From positions 124,001 to 188,000 of the forward strand of contig JAAWWF010000041.1 of assembly GCA_021404565.1 (NCBI GenBank): a DNA stretch of 64,000 nt, given 5' to 3'. The DNA comes from Roseivirga sp. (GTDB taxonomy: Bacteria; Bacteroidota; Bacteroidia; Cytophagales; Cyclobacteriaceae). Under the pieces are notes generated by a model that worked only from the letters and a program-made list of their open reading frames with translations, searched no databases and had not been told where the DNA came from. Both the position numbers and the translations under genes were made by a program. Below, piece after piece: positions 1 through 8,501 of the stretch; positions within the stretch are counted from its first letter, which is position 1, and each line of letters starts with the position of its first letter.

Positions 1-573
1 GGTGTTGATAAAAAGAGTAATGTAAGCATTACGCTCAGCGGTGATTATGATTATGAGCTGCAGGACAATGCCAATATGAGTGCAGCAGCGAGTATTCTCA
101 CCAACAAGATGATCGAAACCTTGAGGGAAGAAATGGGAGGTGTTTATGGAGCCGGAGCTCGTGCTTCCACTTCCAAAGATCCCTGGGAGAGCTTCCGTTT
201 TACCATTTCATTCCCCTGTGACCCGGATAATGTGGATGCCCTTGTAGAAGCGGCCATGGCAGAACTTGAAAAGGTGAAAGCCGGAGATTTCACGGATGAG
301 GATTTGGAAAAAGTGGTCTCTGCCCGAGTAAACAACTATGATGAGCAGATTAAAAACAATGGTTACTGGGAGAGGATGATTGGCGCCTACATTAAGTCTG
401 ATCTTAACTTAGAAGATATACTGAAAGCCAACGACAGAAACAAAGCCATTTCCAAAGAGGCCATTGTCGCAGTAGTTAACAAGTACCTGACCAAAGAGAA
501 CATGATTAAGGTAGTGAAGCTGCCGGAAGAGTATAAAAAGGGCGACTTGAATCAGGAGATTAAAAAGAACTAA
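1..573 (+). CDS. M16 family zinc peptidase, C-terminal part (5' end outside window)
   Basis: The frame is open from the first base, so this is the last 190 residues of a longer gene. The segment LREEMGGVYGAGARAS followed by the FPCDPDNVDAL region is typical of the C-terminal, non-catalytic half of M16 (pitrilysin/insulinase/PqqL) peptidases, in which an arginine/tyrosine stretch helps bind substrate. The catalytic HxxEH motif would lie upstream and cannot be seen. Bacteroidota members are usually about 930 residues, periplasmic or outer-membrane associated, and degrade peptides; this is family knowledge. A hairpin followed by a T run just after the stop codon suggests it ends its transcription unit. 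The following gene has its own leader and is unrelated. Confidence 0.85.
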   Translation, partial: GVDKKSNVSITLSGDYDYELQDNANMSAAASILTNKMIETLREEMGGVYGAGARASTSKDPWESFRFTISFPCDPDNVDALVEAAMAELEKVKAGDFTDEDLEKVVSARVNNYDEQIKNNGYWERMIGAYIKSDLNLEDILKANDRNKAISKEAIVAVVNKYLTKENMIKVVKLPEEYKKGDLNQEIKKN

Positions 574-599
574 AACTAAATCTGACTCAAATTTAACGA

Positions 600-630
600 A
601 GGGGCTTGCCATATGGCGGCCTCTTTTTTA
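600..630 (+). terminator. Rho-independent terminator after M16 peptidase
   Basis: AGGGGCT and GCC pair with GGC and GGCCTCT around an ATAT loop, with one bulged T and two wobble pairs, followed directly by six T residues. It starts 27 bases after the stop codon at 573. Confidence 0.7.
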
Positions 631-734
631 ATGTTTGGACCGTACCTCGTGTATTGATTGCCAACTATTATCAATGACTATGTATTCCGACCTGATCTTA
701 GGTCTGCTCGCTCTTAATTATTACTATCGAGAAT

Positions 735-1811
735 ATGACTTATAAAACCCCTTTAATAGTATCAATCATAAGCCTTACAATTTTAAGCTGCCAGCCCGAA
801 GAGAAGCCCACTCCAGTCAGTTTTAAGCATGAAATAAATACAGGCAGCCTTGAAGTTTTTAACATTCCTCCGGTTCTGTGGAAAGAAAAAACGATATTCT
901 GCACAGATGATTTTTTGGTAACGAACAGTGCAACAAGGGATACACTTTTCAGAGTTTTTGATTTGAAAAATCTTGATTATTTGGGCGGTTTTGGCACTTA
1001 TGGCCAGGGGCCTGAAGAATATAATGTGATTCCATCCAGTATATACTCACCCTATGGTAACGCTATTCATGTGGGTAGCCTCAAGAATAACCGAATAATA
1101 GAGGTGAAAAGAAACCCGCAAAATTCAACTTTAGATACTCACCTGGTTGAGGAACACCGAACCCCGGGAGAATTAGTGCCTCTCAATTGGTCTTTCAGAC
1201 TTAATGACACTTCCTTCGTTGGAGATAAATCATTCAATGAGGGATCAGAGTTGGCATATTTCAATACGGAGGATCATTCAACAGGGGTAATGCTCCCATA
1301 TCCTGATCTTGTGGAGAGCCTGACGCCCATAGCAAAATCACTGGTATATCTGAAGAAACTAAGAGTTAGCCGTGATGGATCGACAATAGTAATGGCCTAT
1401 TCCAGATTTCCTTTGATCAGGGTTTATGATGTTGAATCTAAAGAGGTGAAAAATGTATTTGTTGAAGTTGGCCCGCAATTCGAACAAACAAGCGAAATAA
1501 GGATGAATTCCGATGGAATGAATGTCAACTACCAGGATCTGTTTTCCTACTATGTCAATTTGGAGGTCACAGAAAAATTCATCTACGCTCAATTGCTAAT
1601 CACAAGTTGGGATAAAACCTTAGAGAACGTAAAATTGCACTACCCATCAGAGCTTCATGTTTTTGATCTGGAAGGAGAACCTCAACTCAGAATCAAACTG
1701 GAAGATTGGATGCATACTTATGCTCCCTCTCAAGATGATGAGTATATCTATTTTTGGAATAGCGGGATAGAAGATAAGCTCTATCGTCTGCCAATTGGAG
1801 ATAATCTTTGA
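735..1811 (+). CDS. BF3164-like/6-bladed beta-propeller lipoprotein
   Basis: A 358-residue protein starting with a lipoprotein signal peptide; the lipobox LTILSC places the lipidated cysteine at residue 19. The segment GGFGTYGQGPEEYN near residue 90 matches the GxGxGPxE signature of Bacteroidota 6-bladed beta-propeller (TolB-like, BF3164-type) lipoproteins. Strand-rich stretches such as FRVFDLKNLDYL and IRVYDVESKEV recur as expected for propeller blades. The exact role is unknown; members often sit near transport or sensing genes, but no such partner is present here. It looks monocistronic: a terminator precedes it, and a weak hairpin with a T run follows near 1820-1844 before the convergent DUF721 gene. 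The family call rests on motif recognition only. Confidence 0.7.
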   Translation: MTYKTPLIVSIISLTILSCQPEEKPTPVSFKHEINTGSLEVFNIPPVLWKEKTIFCTDDFLVTNSATRDTLFRVFDLKNLDYLGGFGTYGQGPEEYNVIPSSIYSPYGNAIHVGSLKNNRIIEVKRNPQNSTLDTHLVEEHRTPGELVPLNWSFRLNDTSFVGDKSFNEGSELAYFNTEDHSTGVMLPYPDLVESLTPIAKSLVYLKKLRVSRDGSTIVMAYSRFPLIRVYDVESKEVKNVFVEVGPQFEQTSEIRMNSDGMNVNYQDLFSYYVNLEVTEKFIYAQLLITSWDKTLENVKLHYPSELHVFDLEGEPQLRIKLEDWMHTYAPSQDDEYIYFWNSGIEDKLYRLPIGDNL

Positions 1812-1819
1812 TCAACTGC

Positions 1820-1844
1820 CTGAATTTTCAGAGATTTTTTTCTC
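1820..1844 (+). terminator. Weak hairpin and T run after beta-propeller lipoprotein
   Basis: CTGAA-TT-TTCAG forms a short 5-bp stem followed by AGA and a run of seven T; an overlapping GAGA/TCTC pair surrounds the T run. The stem is weak, so this is a possible rather than a convincing terminator between convergent genes. Confidence 0.3.
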
Positions 1845-1912
1845 AAATCAGACGTATGCAGAAGCAGTGGAAAAATATAGGGATGAGTGTAGAGCCTTTT
1901 CCGAGCACTTCT

Positions 1913-2227
1913 CTATTTAATAATTACCTCATTCACGATGGGCTTCCCAAACTCTTTGGTAAGCATAACCAGAATCTTATCACGTGACATGTTGAGTTCA
2001 TGCTTTAGCGGAGCTGACGAAAGATGTACAAAGAGCTTTTTATTGCTTATATAGATTTTACTGGTACGCTTGGCAATCGGGGGCCCCATTACTCTTTCCC
2101 AGTGATTGACTAGGTTGGTTTCATCAAACTTTTCTTCAATCCTGAAAGCCTTGAGCATGTCCTTAACAGAATCACCAATAGTTGATGGCTCTGATTTTCT
2201 CCCTGTCTGATTTCTGTAGTATGTCAC
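1913..2227 (-). CDS. DUF721 (DciA-like) domain protein
   Basis: A 104-residue protein. The pattern of an N-terminal basic tail, an amphipathic region with W43ERVMGPPIAKRT, then IYISNKKLFVHLSSAPLKHEL and a C-terminal VNEVIIK is the DUF721 fold. DUF721 includes DciA, the helicase-loading/operating protein of many bacteria that lack DnaC; Bacteroidota copies are short and usually lie near recF. Whether this one acts in replication is inference. It is transcribed divergently from the paralogue pair starting at 2324 and convergently with the beta-propeller gene. A TACTTTTA sequence upstream is one base off the usual Bacteroidota -7 box. Confidence 0.75.
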   Translation of the reverse strand: MTYYRNQTGRKSEPSTIGDSVKDMLKAFRIEEKFDETNLVNHWERVMGPPIAKRTSKIYISNKKLFVHLSSAPLKHELNMSRDKILVMLTKEFGKPIVNEVIIK

Positions 2228-2323
2228 CTGTTCCTCTTTTTGGGATTGTAAAAGTACTGATTCACTCCGTTCTGTTTGCCAGTCTTTATAAGTTAATTAA
2301 TATTTGTTCGAAATGTGAGTTCT

Positions 2324-3100
2324 ATGTTCCTCAGAAAGCTATTTAAAATCGGAGATAAGGCCAGGTGGTTGGTTCTGGAGCTGCTTGTCGTATTTGTGGG
2401 TGTATACCTTGCCTTTCTCTTTCAGGGCTACAGCGAAAACAATAAGATTGTCAAAGAACGCGAGAAAGTGTTTGCCTCCCTCAAGTCGGAATTAGAGTTC
2501 TTTAGGGTACAGATGCCTGGTAGGTCTGGTTATACTTTAAACAGATGGAAAGAGGCAAAGGCATTTGAACGCAAGGGAGAGTACAGAGACTTTTCTTATT
2601 GGCGCTTTCTCGAACCCCAGTACGGATATCAGGTAGTCGAATACGCTATCAATATCGAGAATAGTGACATTATAGACTTTGAATTGTATGATAAACTTCA
2701 AAGTCTATATGCCACTATCAGACGTCTTGAACATGCCGAACGCCTCATGATGGAGATGGCTCAACGGTACCTTAGCATACCAAAATCTCTACCTGAGTCC
2801 GATCGCGGTGTTATTTTGAGACATGCTGATAACTTCCAGAACTTTCGAAGACTGCTGGAATACATTGAGCATAGGGCACAAAATCAGCAGGATGTGGCTG
2901 ATCGCTCAAAGGATTGCCTTGACATTATTAACGCTCGTATGAACGCTGATACCAGGAGAAAAATCGAAGTAGATCTTATTAAGTCACAATTAGGGCTCTT
3001 TGACAATCCCGAAGATGCGGTTGAAAGAGTAAGAGCGGTTTTCCCTGGTTTTACCCAAGATGAAATTTTGAAACTCTACAATGAATTCTCTTCGAAATAA
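2324..3100 (+). CDS. Single-pass membrane protein with coiled coil, paralogue 1
   Basis: A protein of about 258 residues with unknown function. A longer frame starts at GTG 2315, but ATG 2324 gives MFLRKLFKIG, which aligns exactly with the start of the paralogue at 3151, so ATG 2324 is preferred. Residues about 14-36 (WLVLELLVVFVGVYLAFLFQGY) form one membrane helix, followed by a charged helix (SENNKIVKEREKVFASLKSEL) that looks like a coiled coil and a soluble, mostly helical domain. The layout of a short basic N-terminus, a helix ending in a GVYLAFLFQ-type stretch and a charged linker resembles DUF6090-like Bacteroidota proteins, but this was not verified. The gene is 50 bases upstream of its paralogue. 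Confidence 0.75.
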   Translation: MFLRKLFKIGDKARWLVLELLVVFVGVYLAFLFQGYSENNKIVKEREKVFASLKSELEFFRVQMPGRSGYTLNRWKEAKAFERKGEYRDFSYWRFLEPQYGYQVVEYAINIENSDIIDFELYDKLQSLYATIRRLEHAERLMMEMAQRYLSIPKSLPESDRGVILRHADNFQNFRRLLEYIEHRAQNQQDVADRSKDCLDIINARMNADTRRKIEVDLIKSQLGLFDNPEDAVERVRAVFPGFTQDEILKLYNEFSSK

Positions 3101-3150
3101 GAATCAAACCCCATTCTGAAATCATTTAGAAATTTGACTACTATTACTCC

Positions 3151-3942
3151 ATGTTTTTGAGAAGGCTTTTTAAAGTAGGGAACAAGGTAAGGTGGCTTGC
3201 TCTCGAGTTGCTGGTAGTGTTCATAGGTGTATACCTTGCCTTTCTCTTCCAGGGCTATACCGAGGAGAGGAAAAATGAAAATGAACGAGAGAAAGTACTT
3301 GTAAGTCTTAAAAAGGAGGTAGAGAAGTTCAGACTAAGTGCTCCCTTAAATGCCACTGGCCAAAGAAATCAACTTAATAAGTGGAGAGCAGCCTTCAGTA
3401 GAGGTGAGGTGGTCAGGTTTGACAGCTGGCGATTTCTGGAACCTCAATACAACTTTCAAGTAATCGAATATGCTATCAATCTGCAGGGTACTGAAATTAT
3501 TGAATTCGAACTCTACGAAGCCATCTCGGAATTGTACCGGGAGATAAAACAACTAGAGCATGCAGAAAGGAGAATGACCAACCTGTCAGATCAATACAAA
3601 ATTGTTCCGAAAGCCCTCTCCGAAAACTCTGAAGCATATCAGGTACTCACTGCTGAAAACCTGTTTCATTTCCAGAAATTCATCGGAGCGGCAGCTGACA
3701 GAGTAGGTAATCTGGATGAGGTTGCCACCAGAGCTCGCAAAATAGCCGTGCTGATCAATGAACGATTGAGTACTGAAAAACAACAAGAGATCGCCTTTGA
3801 AATTTTGCAAGAGTTTTTCCCGAATGTAGAAGGGGATACTGTATTTCTCAAGGAACTTTATATGGAAAAATTTGAGGAAATTCCTGTTGAAACACTGGAC
3901 GAAGAGCTTCGGAAATTGGTCAGAGAATATGACTACAACTAA
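3151..3942 (+). CDS. Single-pass membrane protein with coiled coil, paralogue 2
   Basis: A 263-residue protein clearly homologous to its upstream neighbour: MFLRRLFKVGNKVRWLALELLVV, the shared SWRFLEPQY segment near residue 92, the following VIEYAINL stretch and the LEHAER motif all line up. It has one membrane helix at residues about 14-36, then a charged coiled-coil-like linker and a helical domain. The C-terminal third is more divergent and more acidic than in paralogue 1, ending with ETLDEELRKLVREYDYN. Function is unknown. The stop codon lies only six bases from the end of the convergent hemW gene, leaving no room for a separate terminator. Confidence 0.75.
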   Translation: MFLRRLFKVGNKVRWLALELLVVFIGVYLAFLFQGYTEERKNENEREKVLVSLKKEVEKFRLSAPLNATGQRNQLNKWRAAFSRGEVVRFDSWRFLEPQYNFQVIEYAINLQGTEIIEFELYEAISELYREIKQLEHAERRMTNLSDQYKIVPKALSENSEAYQVLTAENLFHFQKFIGAAADRVGNLDEVATRARKIAVLINERLSTEKQQEIAFEILQEFFPNVEGDTVFLKELYMEKFEEIPVETLDEELRKLVREYDYN

Positions 3943-3948
3943 AAAATA

Positions 3949-5085
3949 TCAGTCTTCTATATAAATAAAGAGGTCAGCGGCTATTTTGTCTGCCAGTAAT
4001 TTGCCGTTGTTCGTAAGGGTGATAAAATCGTCTTCTACATCAATCATTCCCCTGTTGAAGATATCTCTTAGGTAGACCTCATGATGCTGAAGTAAATCAA
4101 TACCATACCTTGACTTGACAAGCTCCAGGTCACAGCCCCATTTTGTTCTCAGGCTGGTGAGAATGTACTCATTGATCTGATCTTCTCTGGTCATGGGCAT
4201 CATCTCAAAAGGAATGATATCTTCCTTCAATGATTTCAGGTATTTGGCATTATTAGCAGCATTTGCCTGTTTGTAATTTCCGTTAAAGGAATGTGCTGAG
4301 GGCCCCACACCAAGGTACTTTTCTTGTTTCCAGTAGTTGCTGTTGTGCTGAGACTCGTAGCCGGGCTGTGCAAAATTCGAAATCTCATACTGACCATATC
4401 CATGCCGCTCCATTACCCGAAGAAGTATCTCAAACTGTTCTGCGGCATAGTCCTCATCTATGTCAGGCATTTTTTCCTGCTCTACCCATTTGCCAAAGGC
4501 AGTTTTTGGCTCAATCGTAAGACAGTAGGACGAAATATGCTCAGGATGAAGCCTGATGATGCGTTTCAGGTCTTCAAGCCACAGTTCATGTGAGTCATGT
4601 GGTAGGGCATAAATCAAATCCAGGCTAATGTTTTCGAAACCTGCCTGCCGAGCCATATAGAAGGTTTCTTGTGCTTCTTCAGCGTTGTGCACTCTGTTCA
4701 TCCATTTCAGATGAGTATCATTGAAGGTTTGCACTCCAATGCTTAACCGGTTAATCCCGTTTTGATAAAACATATCCAGCTTATCAGCACTCAGGTCATC
4801 CGGGTTGGCTTCCAAAGTAATCTCCGGGTTGCTCGAGAGGTCATGCTCAAACCGAATAGTACGCATGAGCCTTTTGAGCTGATTTTCATTCATCAATGAA
4901 GGAGTCCCTCCCCCAAAATATACAGTATTAATGACCTCTCGCTCCAGAAAATCAAACTGCAATTTCAGCTCTCTGCAAATGGCGTCTACCATATCGTCCA
5001 TCTGTTTGACATTTCGGGTAAAATGGAAGTCACAATAGTGACAAGCCTTTTTGCAAAAGGGAATATGGATATATAATCCGGCCAA
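3949..5085 (-). CDS. hemW: HemW radical SAM heme chaperone
   Basis: A 378-residue radical SAM protein. Cys11, Cys15 and Cys18 in PFCKKACHYC form the CxxxCxxC iron-sulfur site, and FGGGTPS at residues 57-63 is the SAM-binding glycine motif. The sequence ANPDD, the region GVQTFNDTHLKWMNRVH and a C-terminal winged-helix domain (MTREDQINEYILTSLR onward) match HemW, formerly called oxygen-independent coproporphyrinogen oxidase-like, which inserts heme into target proteins rather than making it. The frame starts at TTG (5083-5085), giving MAGLYIHIPFC, exactly where HemW proteins normally start; no ATG is available nearby. It is divergent from the TamA-like gene across a short gap. Confidence 0.9.
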   Translation of the reverse strand: MAGLYIHIPFCKKACHYCDFHFTRNVKQMDDMVDAICRELKLQFDFLEREVINTVYFGGGTPSLMNENQLKRLMRTIRFEHDLSSNPEITLEANPDDLSADKLDMFYQNGINRLSIGVQTFNDTHLKWMNRVHNAEEAQETFYMARQAGFENISLDLIYALPHDSHELWLEDLKRIIRLHPEHISSYCLTIEPKTAFGKWVEQEKMPDIDEDYAAEQFEILLRVMERHGYGQYEISNFAQPGYESQHNSNYWKQEKYLGVGPSAHSFNGNYKQANAANNAKYLKSLKEDIIPFEMMPMTREDQINEYILTSLRTKWGCDLELVKSRYGIDLLQHHEVYLRDIFNRGMIDVEDDFITLTNNGKLLADKIAADLFIYIED

Positions 5086-5118
5086 AGAATCGTTACTTTT
5101 ATTGATTAAACGAGATCA

Positions 5119-6873
5119 ATGTCCAAGATATACGGAAAGAGCCTTTCTTTCCTCCTCTTTCTGGCTTTTTTCCATATCTCATCCCCTGCACAAACAGCGT
5201 ATCAGCTCAATATAAAGGCCAGGGGAGAAGGAGCTGGTATTCTCAAAAACTATCGCTACGACCGAAACCCTTCAGACAGCCTCTCTGCGTTTCAGGTAGT
5301 GAATGACGTGCTCTCCGCCTTGCATAATGATGGATACTTGCTTGCCAGGCAGACAGACTTTCAATCAACGGATCAATCCATTCAGGTGCTTGTAGAGGTT
5401 GGTCAACGCTTCGAATGGTTGGTGTTAAAAGCCGGCAATCTGGATAAGGGACTGATGCGAAGAGCCGGATTTAGGGAGAAGCTGTTTACCGGCAAAGCAT
5501 TTCGTTATACACAGGTTGCCCGATTGCAAGACAGGTTGCTGACCTATGCCGAGCAGAACGGATATCCTTTTGCTCAGACAAGAATCGATTCACTGCATAT
5601 TTCAAAAAATAAGATAGGAGGAGTGCTCAATTTTGATCCCGGTCCTGCCATTTTGTTCGATTCCCTTGATGTGAAGAGTGAGATGTTCATTCGGTCCAGG
5701 TTTTTGGGGAACTTCCTGGATATCAAAATGGGGAGTCCTTACAACCACAGAAGGATCGAAACACTGAATCAGTCTCTGTCTTCCTTGCCCTATTTAAGGC
5801 TTGCTGAAGCTCCTCAACTCACTTTTCAAAACAGCGAGGCTACCCTGCATCTCAATTTTTCGAAAAGGCGAATCAACCAGATTGATGGTATTATCGGCTT
5901 TTTGCCCAATGCCAATAATGATAAGGAGTTGCTGATTACAGGCCAGTTCGATATAGAATTGTATAACCCCTTTGGCTCCGGTAAAATGATTGGCCTCCAT
6001 TGGCGTAAGCAAAATGTAGAAAGCCAAACACTCAGCCTGGAATATGAACACCCTAACCTCCTGGGCAGTCCGCTCGGAGCCAGACTTGAATTCGATTTTC
6101 TGAAGCAGGATACGCTGTTTACCAAAAGAGACCTTAACCTTGAGCTAAGCTATCGCCTGGGCGGAAGTGGTAGTTTTACCGTATTCACACGTCAGCAAGG
6201 TGCCAATCTCATTTCTACACAACACCTGAAAGATGTCACCCAATTGCCCGATGTACTCAATTTTGACCTGGCATCGTATGGTATCGGGTTTTACTGGAAT
6301 TCATTGGACGATATCTTTTTACCGAAACGCGGCATGAGCTTTCACCTCAATGCTTCAGCTGGTAATAAAAAGCTCAGACCCAGTTCAGAAATTCCTTCTG
6401 ACCTACTGGTCGGGGTAGACTTGAAAAATCTACAGTATAATCTGTCCCTCTCATTCGAGAAACATAGTGCCATTGGTCAGAATCTGGTCCTTCTGAATCG
6501 GTTTGGTGGTGGATTACTATTGAACGACCGTTTGTTCAAGAATGACGCAGTACGGCTCGGGGGCTTGAATAGTATTCGCGGGTTTAATGAGAATTTTTTC
6601 TTTGCCACCCGATATGCCACCACTACGGCCGAGGCGAGGCTTTTCTTTGATGAGCTGAGCTATTTTTCGCTGTTTACTGATTTTGGTGTCGTGTATGAAG
6701 ACTTCTCGGAAACACCTCTCACGGATTATCCCATAGGCCTTGGGGTAGGGATAAGCTTTTCTACAGAAGCAGGTATCTTTAATTTTGTGTATGCGCTCGG
6801 ACGTTCTGATATTGCCGGCTCATTGTCACTTAACCAGTCAAAAATACACTTTGGTTTTACGAGTAGATTCTAA
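5119..6873 (+). CDS. Omp85/TamA-like outer-membrane protein
   Basis: A 584-residue protein with a signal peptide (cleavage near SSPAQT, about residue 24). The N-terminal 200 residues look like POTRA-type domains, including DRLLTYAEQNGYPFAQTRID, in which GYPFA is a common POTRA feature. The C-terminal region from about residue 240 is a beta-barrel of the Omp85 superfamily: SIRGFNENFFF near residue 490 is the conserved L6 (VRGF/Y) motif, and the chain ends in a terminal phenylalanine (FTSRF), the usual signal for barrel assembly. Omp85 proteins insert or export proteins at the outer membrane; the substrate here is unknown. The stop codon overlaps the next start by one base (TAATG), so the two genes are probably translationally coupled. 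Confidence 0.85.
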   Translation: MSKIYGKSLSFLLFLAFFHISSPAQTAYQLNIKARGEGAGILKNYRYDRNPSDSLSAFQVVNDVLSALHNDGYLLARQTDFQSTDQSIQVLVEVGQRFEWLVLKAGNLDKGLMRRAGFREKLFTGKAFRYTQVARLQDRLLTYAEQNGYPFAQTRIDSLHISKNKIGGVLNFDPGPAILFDSLDVKSEMFIRSRFLGNFLDIKMGSPYNHRRIETLNQSLSSLPYLRLAEAPQLTFQNSEATLHLNFSKRRINQIDGIIGFLPNANNDKELLITGQFDIELYNPFGSGKMIGLHWRKQNVESQTLSLEYEHPNLLGSPLGARLEFDFLKQDTLFTKRDLNLELSYRLGGSGSFTVFTRQQGANLISTQHLKDVTQLPDVLNFDLASYGIGFYWNSLDDIFLPKRGMSFHLNASAGNKKLRPSSEIPSDLLVGVDLKNLQYNLSLSFEKHSAIGQNLVLLNRFGGGLLLNDRLFKNDAVRLGGLNSIRGFNENFFFATRYATTTAEARLFFDELSYFSLFTDFGVVYEDFSETPLTDYPIGLGVGISFSTEAGIFNFVYALGRSDIAGSLSLNQSKIHFGFTSRF

Positions 6874-7598
6874 TGATTTCTGAAACATTGAGACTATCCA
6901 GCGACTTGGGGATTATTCAGGTAATGGCTCAACGCGATCTGTTTATTGTACTTTCCATATTGTTGCTATGCATTTTTGCCGTCTCCAAAGTAGTATTCCC
7001 AAAACTGTTTGTTGAGAGTATTTCAATAGACAAGCTCTTTGGCTTCAGAGTAAAAGAGGACCTTGGTAGTACCATACGTCCGTTTAGTACCGAACATATC
7101 TATTTCACGGCTCTGTTCGGTTTCAATCTTTCTTTTGTTATTCTTTATGTAGTTAACAGTCCGTTGGTAGATGCCGGATCACTTCATCTGTTACAGGTGA
7201 CCAGTCTCTGGCAGGGGCTTCTGGTCTGGTTGATTCTCGGTGTCGCAGTGAATCTGGCTATTTATTTAAAGTACGGTCTGATTGCCATAACAGGGTGGTT
7301 GTTTCATGCACGACAGGTGGTGAGCAGGCACTTTATCGATTACATCAATGCATCGGCACTATTTTATATCCTGGCCACTCTGTGCCTTTCTATGGGGACT
7401 TATGCGACATTTATAGCGAATGAAACGTTTCTAAGAAGTGTTGCTGTTGTTATAGTTTTATTTCTGTTTTATCGTACGGTATTACTCTACGCAAAGGTCA
7501 TACAACTGAGCCATTATAGTAAGTTGTTTATATTTTCGTACATTTGCACCACGGAACTCATACCCATACTCATCGGGTTGCATTTCGTAGCAAAATAA
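6873..7598 (+). CDS. DUF4271 integral membrane protein
   Basis: A 241-residue membrane protein with about six predicted helices (for example LFIVLSILLLCIFAV, FNLSFVILYVV, GLLVWLILGVAVNLAIYL and IFSYICTTELIPILIGLHF). This size and topology, and the position directly before a HemD-like gene and a T9SS cluster, fit the Bacteroidota DUF4271 family. Function is not established. The start at 6873 overlaps the stop of the TamA-like gene by one base; a second Met at residue 18 (MAQRDLF) is an alternative. The next gene starts 33 bases later, so the three genes are likely one transcript. Confidence 0.75.
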   Translation: MISETLRLSSDLGIIQVMAQRDLFIVLSILLLCIFAVSKVVFPKLFVESISIDKLFGFRVKEDLGSTIRPFSTEHIYFTALFGFNLSFVILYVVNSPLVDAGSLHLLQVTSLWQGLLVWLILGVAVNLAIYLKYGLIAITGWLFHARQVVSRHFIDYINASALFYILATLCLSMGTYATFIANETFLRSVAVVIVLFLFYRTVLLYAKVIQLSHYSKLFIFSYICTTELIPILIGLHFVAK

Positions 7599-7631
7599 CC
7601 CCAAAAAGAGTAGATTTAGCAGAGGACGTTT

Positions 7632-8411
7632 ATGTCAATAAGTAAACAAGAAGAGAGGCTTAAAGAGGTTAAGAGCATCTTGGTTTCACAACCAAAGCCA
7701 TCGGATCAGAAATCACCTTATTATTCATTAGCTAAGAAGTACGGAATTAAAATCGACTTCAGGCCATTTATTCAGGTTGATCCTATTTCTGTAAAAGAGT
7801 TCAGACAGCAGAAGATTGATATACTTAATCACACTGCAGTGATTTTTACGAGTCGCAATGCCGTAGATCACTTTTTCAGAATGTGCCAGGGGCTCAAAAT
7901 TGAGGTACCTGCTGACATGAAGTACTTCTGTATTTCTGAACAAACGGCCAATTATCTGCAGAAGTACATAGTAGTGAGGAAGAGAAAAATCTTCACTGGT
8001 AGCCGCACCGCTCAGGACCTGATTGAGATTCTTAAGAAGCATAAGAATGAGAAATACATTTTCCCTTGTTCAAATATCAGAAAGGAAGACATTCCTAACT
8101 TCATGAAAGACAATGGGTACCAATTGACAGAAGCTATCATCTACAAGACAGTTGCCAGTGATTTGTCAGACCTGGATAATGTATACTATGATATCATTGC
8201 TTTCTATAGCCCCAGCGGAATTAATTCACTCTTTGTAAACTTTTCTGAATTCAGTCAGAATGATACTAGAATAGCTGTTTTTGGTCCGACTACAGCCAAA
8301 GCAGCGCGTGATGCCGATCTGATCATTGATATCGAAGCGCCCCTGCCCAATGCTCCTTCTATGACAGGTGCACTTGAGTTGTATGTAAAAAAGGCCAATA
8401 AGCTCGATTAA
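7632..8411 (+). CDS. hemD: Uroporphyrinogen-III synthase (HemD) family protein
   Basis: A 259-residue protein of the HemD fold: two Rossmann-like lobes. The segment HTAVIFTSRNAVDHFF (near residue 68-83) and the later IIAFYSPSGINSLF (residues about 188-201) are the two matching nucleotide-like lobes typical of the family, and IAVFGPTTAKAARDADL near residue 215 matches the conserved IG..TA..A region. HemD closes the linear tetrapyrrole hydroxymethylbilane to uroporphyrinogen III in heme synthesis. Other heme genes are not adjacent, and Bacteroidota often place this gene beside DUF4271 and T9SS genes, so a function other than heme synthesis cannot be excluded. Confidence 0.8.
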   Translation: MSISKQEERLKEVKSILVSQPKPSDQKSPYYSLAKKYGIKIDFRPFIQVDPISVKEFRQQKIDILNHTAVIFTSRNAVDHFFRMCQGLKIEVPADMKYFCISEQTANYLQKYIVVRKRKIFTGSRTAQDLIEILKKHKNEKYIFPCSNIRKEDIPNFMKDNGYQLTEAIIYKTVASDLSDLDNVYYDIIAFYSPSGINSLFVNFSEFSQNDTRIAVFGPTTAKAARDADLIIDIEAPLPNAPSMTGALELYVKKANKLD

Positions 8412-8480
8412 ATTAGCGCAACCCATAAGGGAGCTTCCGAGTTATCTTGTAATATATCCGAGCCGATTAAATAATTAGCT

Positions 8481-8488
8481 TAAATTTG
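8481..8488 (+). promoter_or_regulatory. Bacteroidota -7 box upstream of porP/sprF
   Basis: TAAATTTG matches the TAnnTTTG consensus of Bacteroidota housekeeping promoters, ending 13 bases before the ATG at 8502. No clear -33 TTG element is found at the usual spacing, so support comes from the -7 box and position only. Confidence 0.45.
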
Positions 8489-8501
8489 TCGTTACGAGAT
8501 T

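Noticed and set aside
2315-2323. GTG start for the first membrane paralogue
   Set aside because: The ATG nine bases later matches the start of the paralogue exactly.
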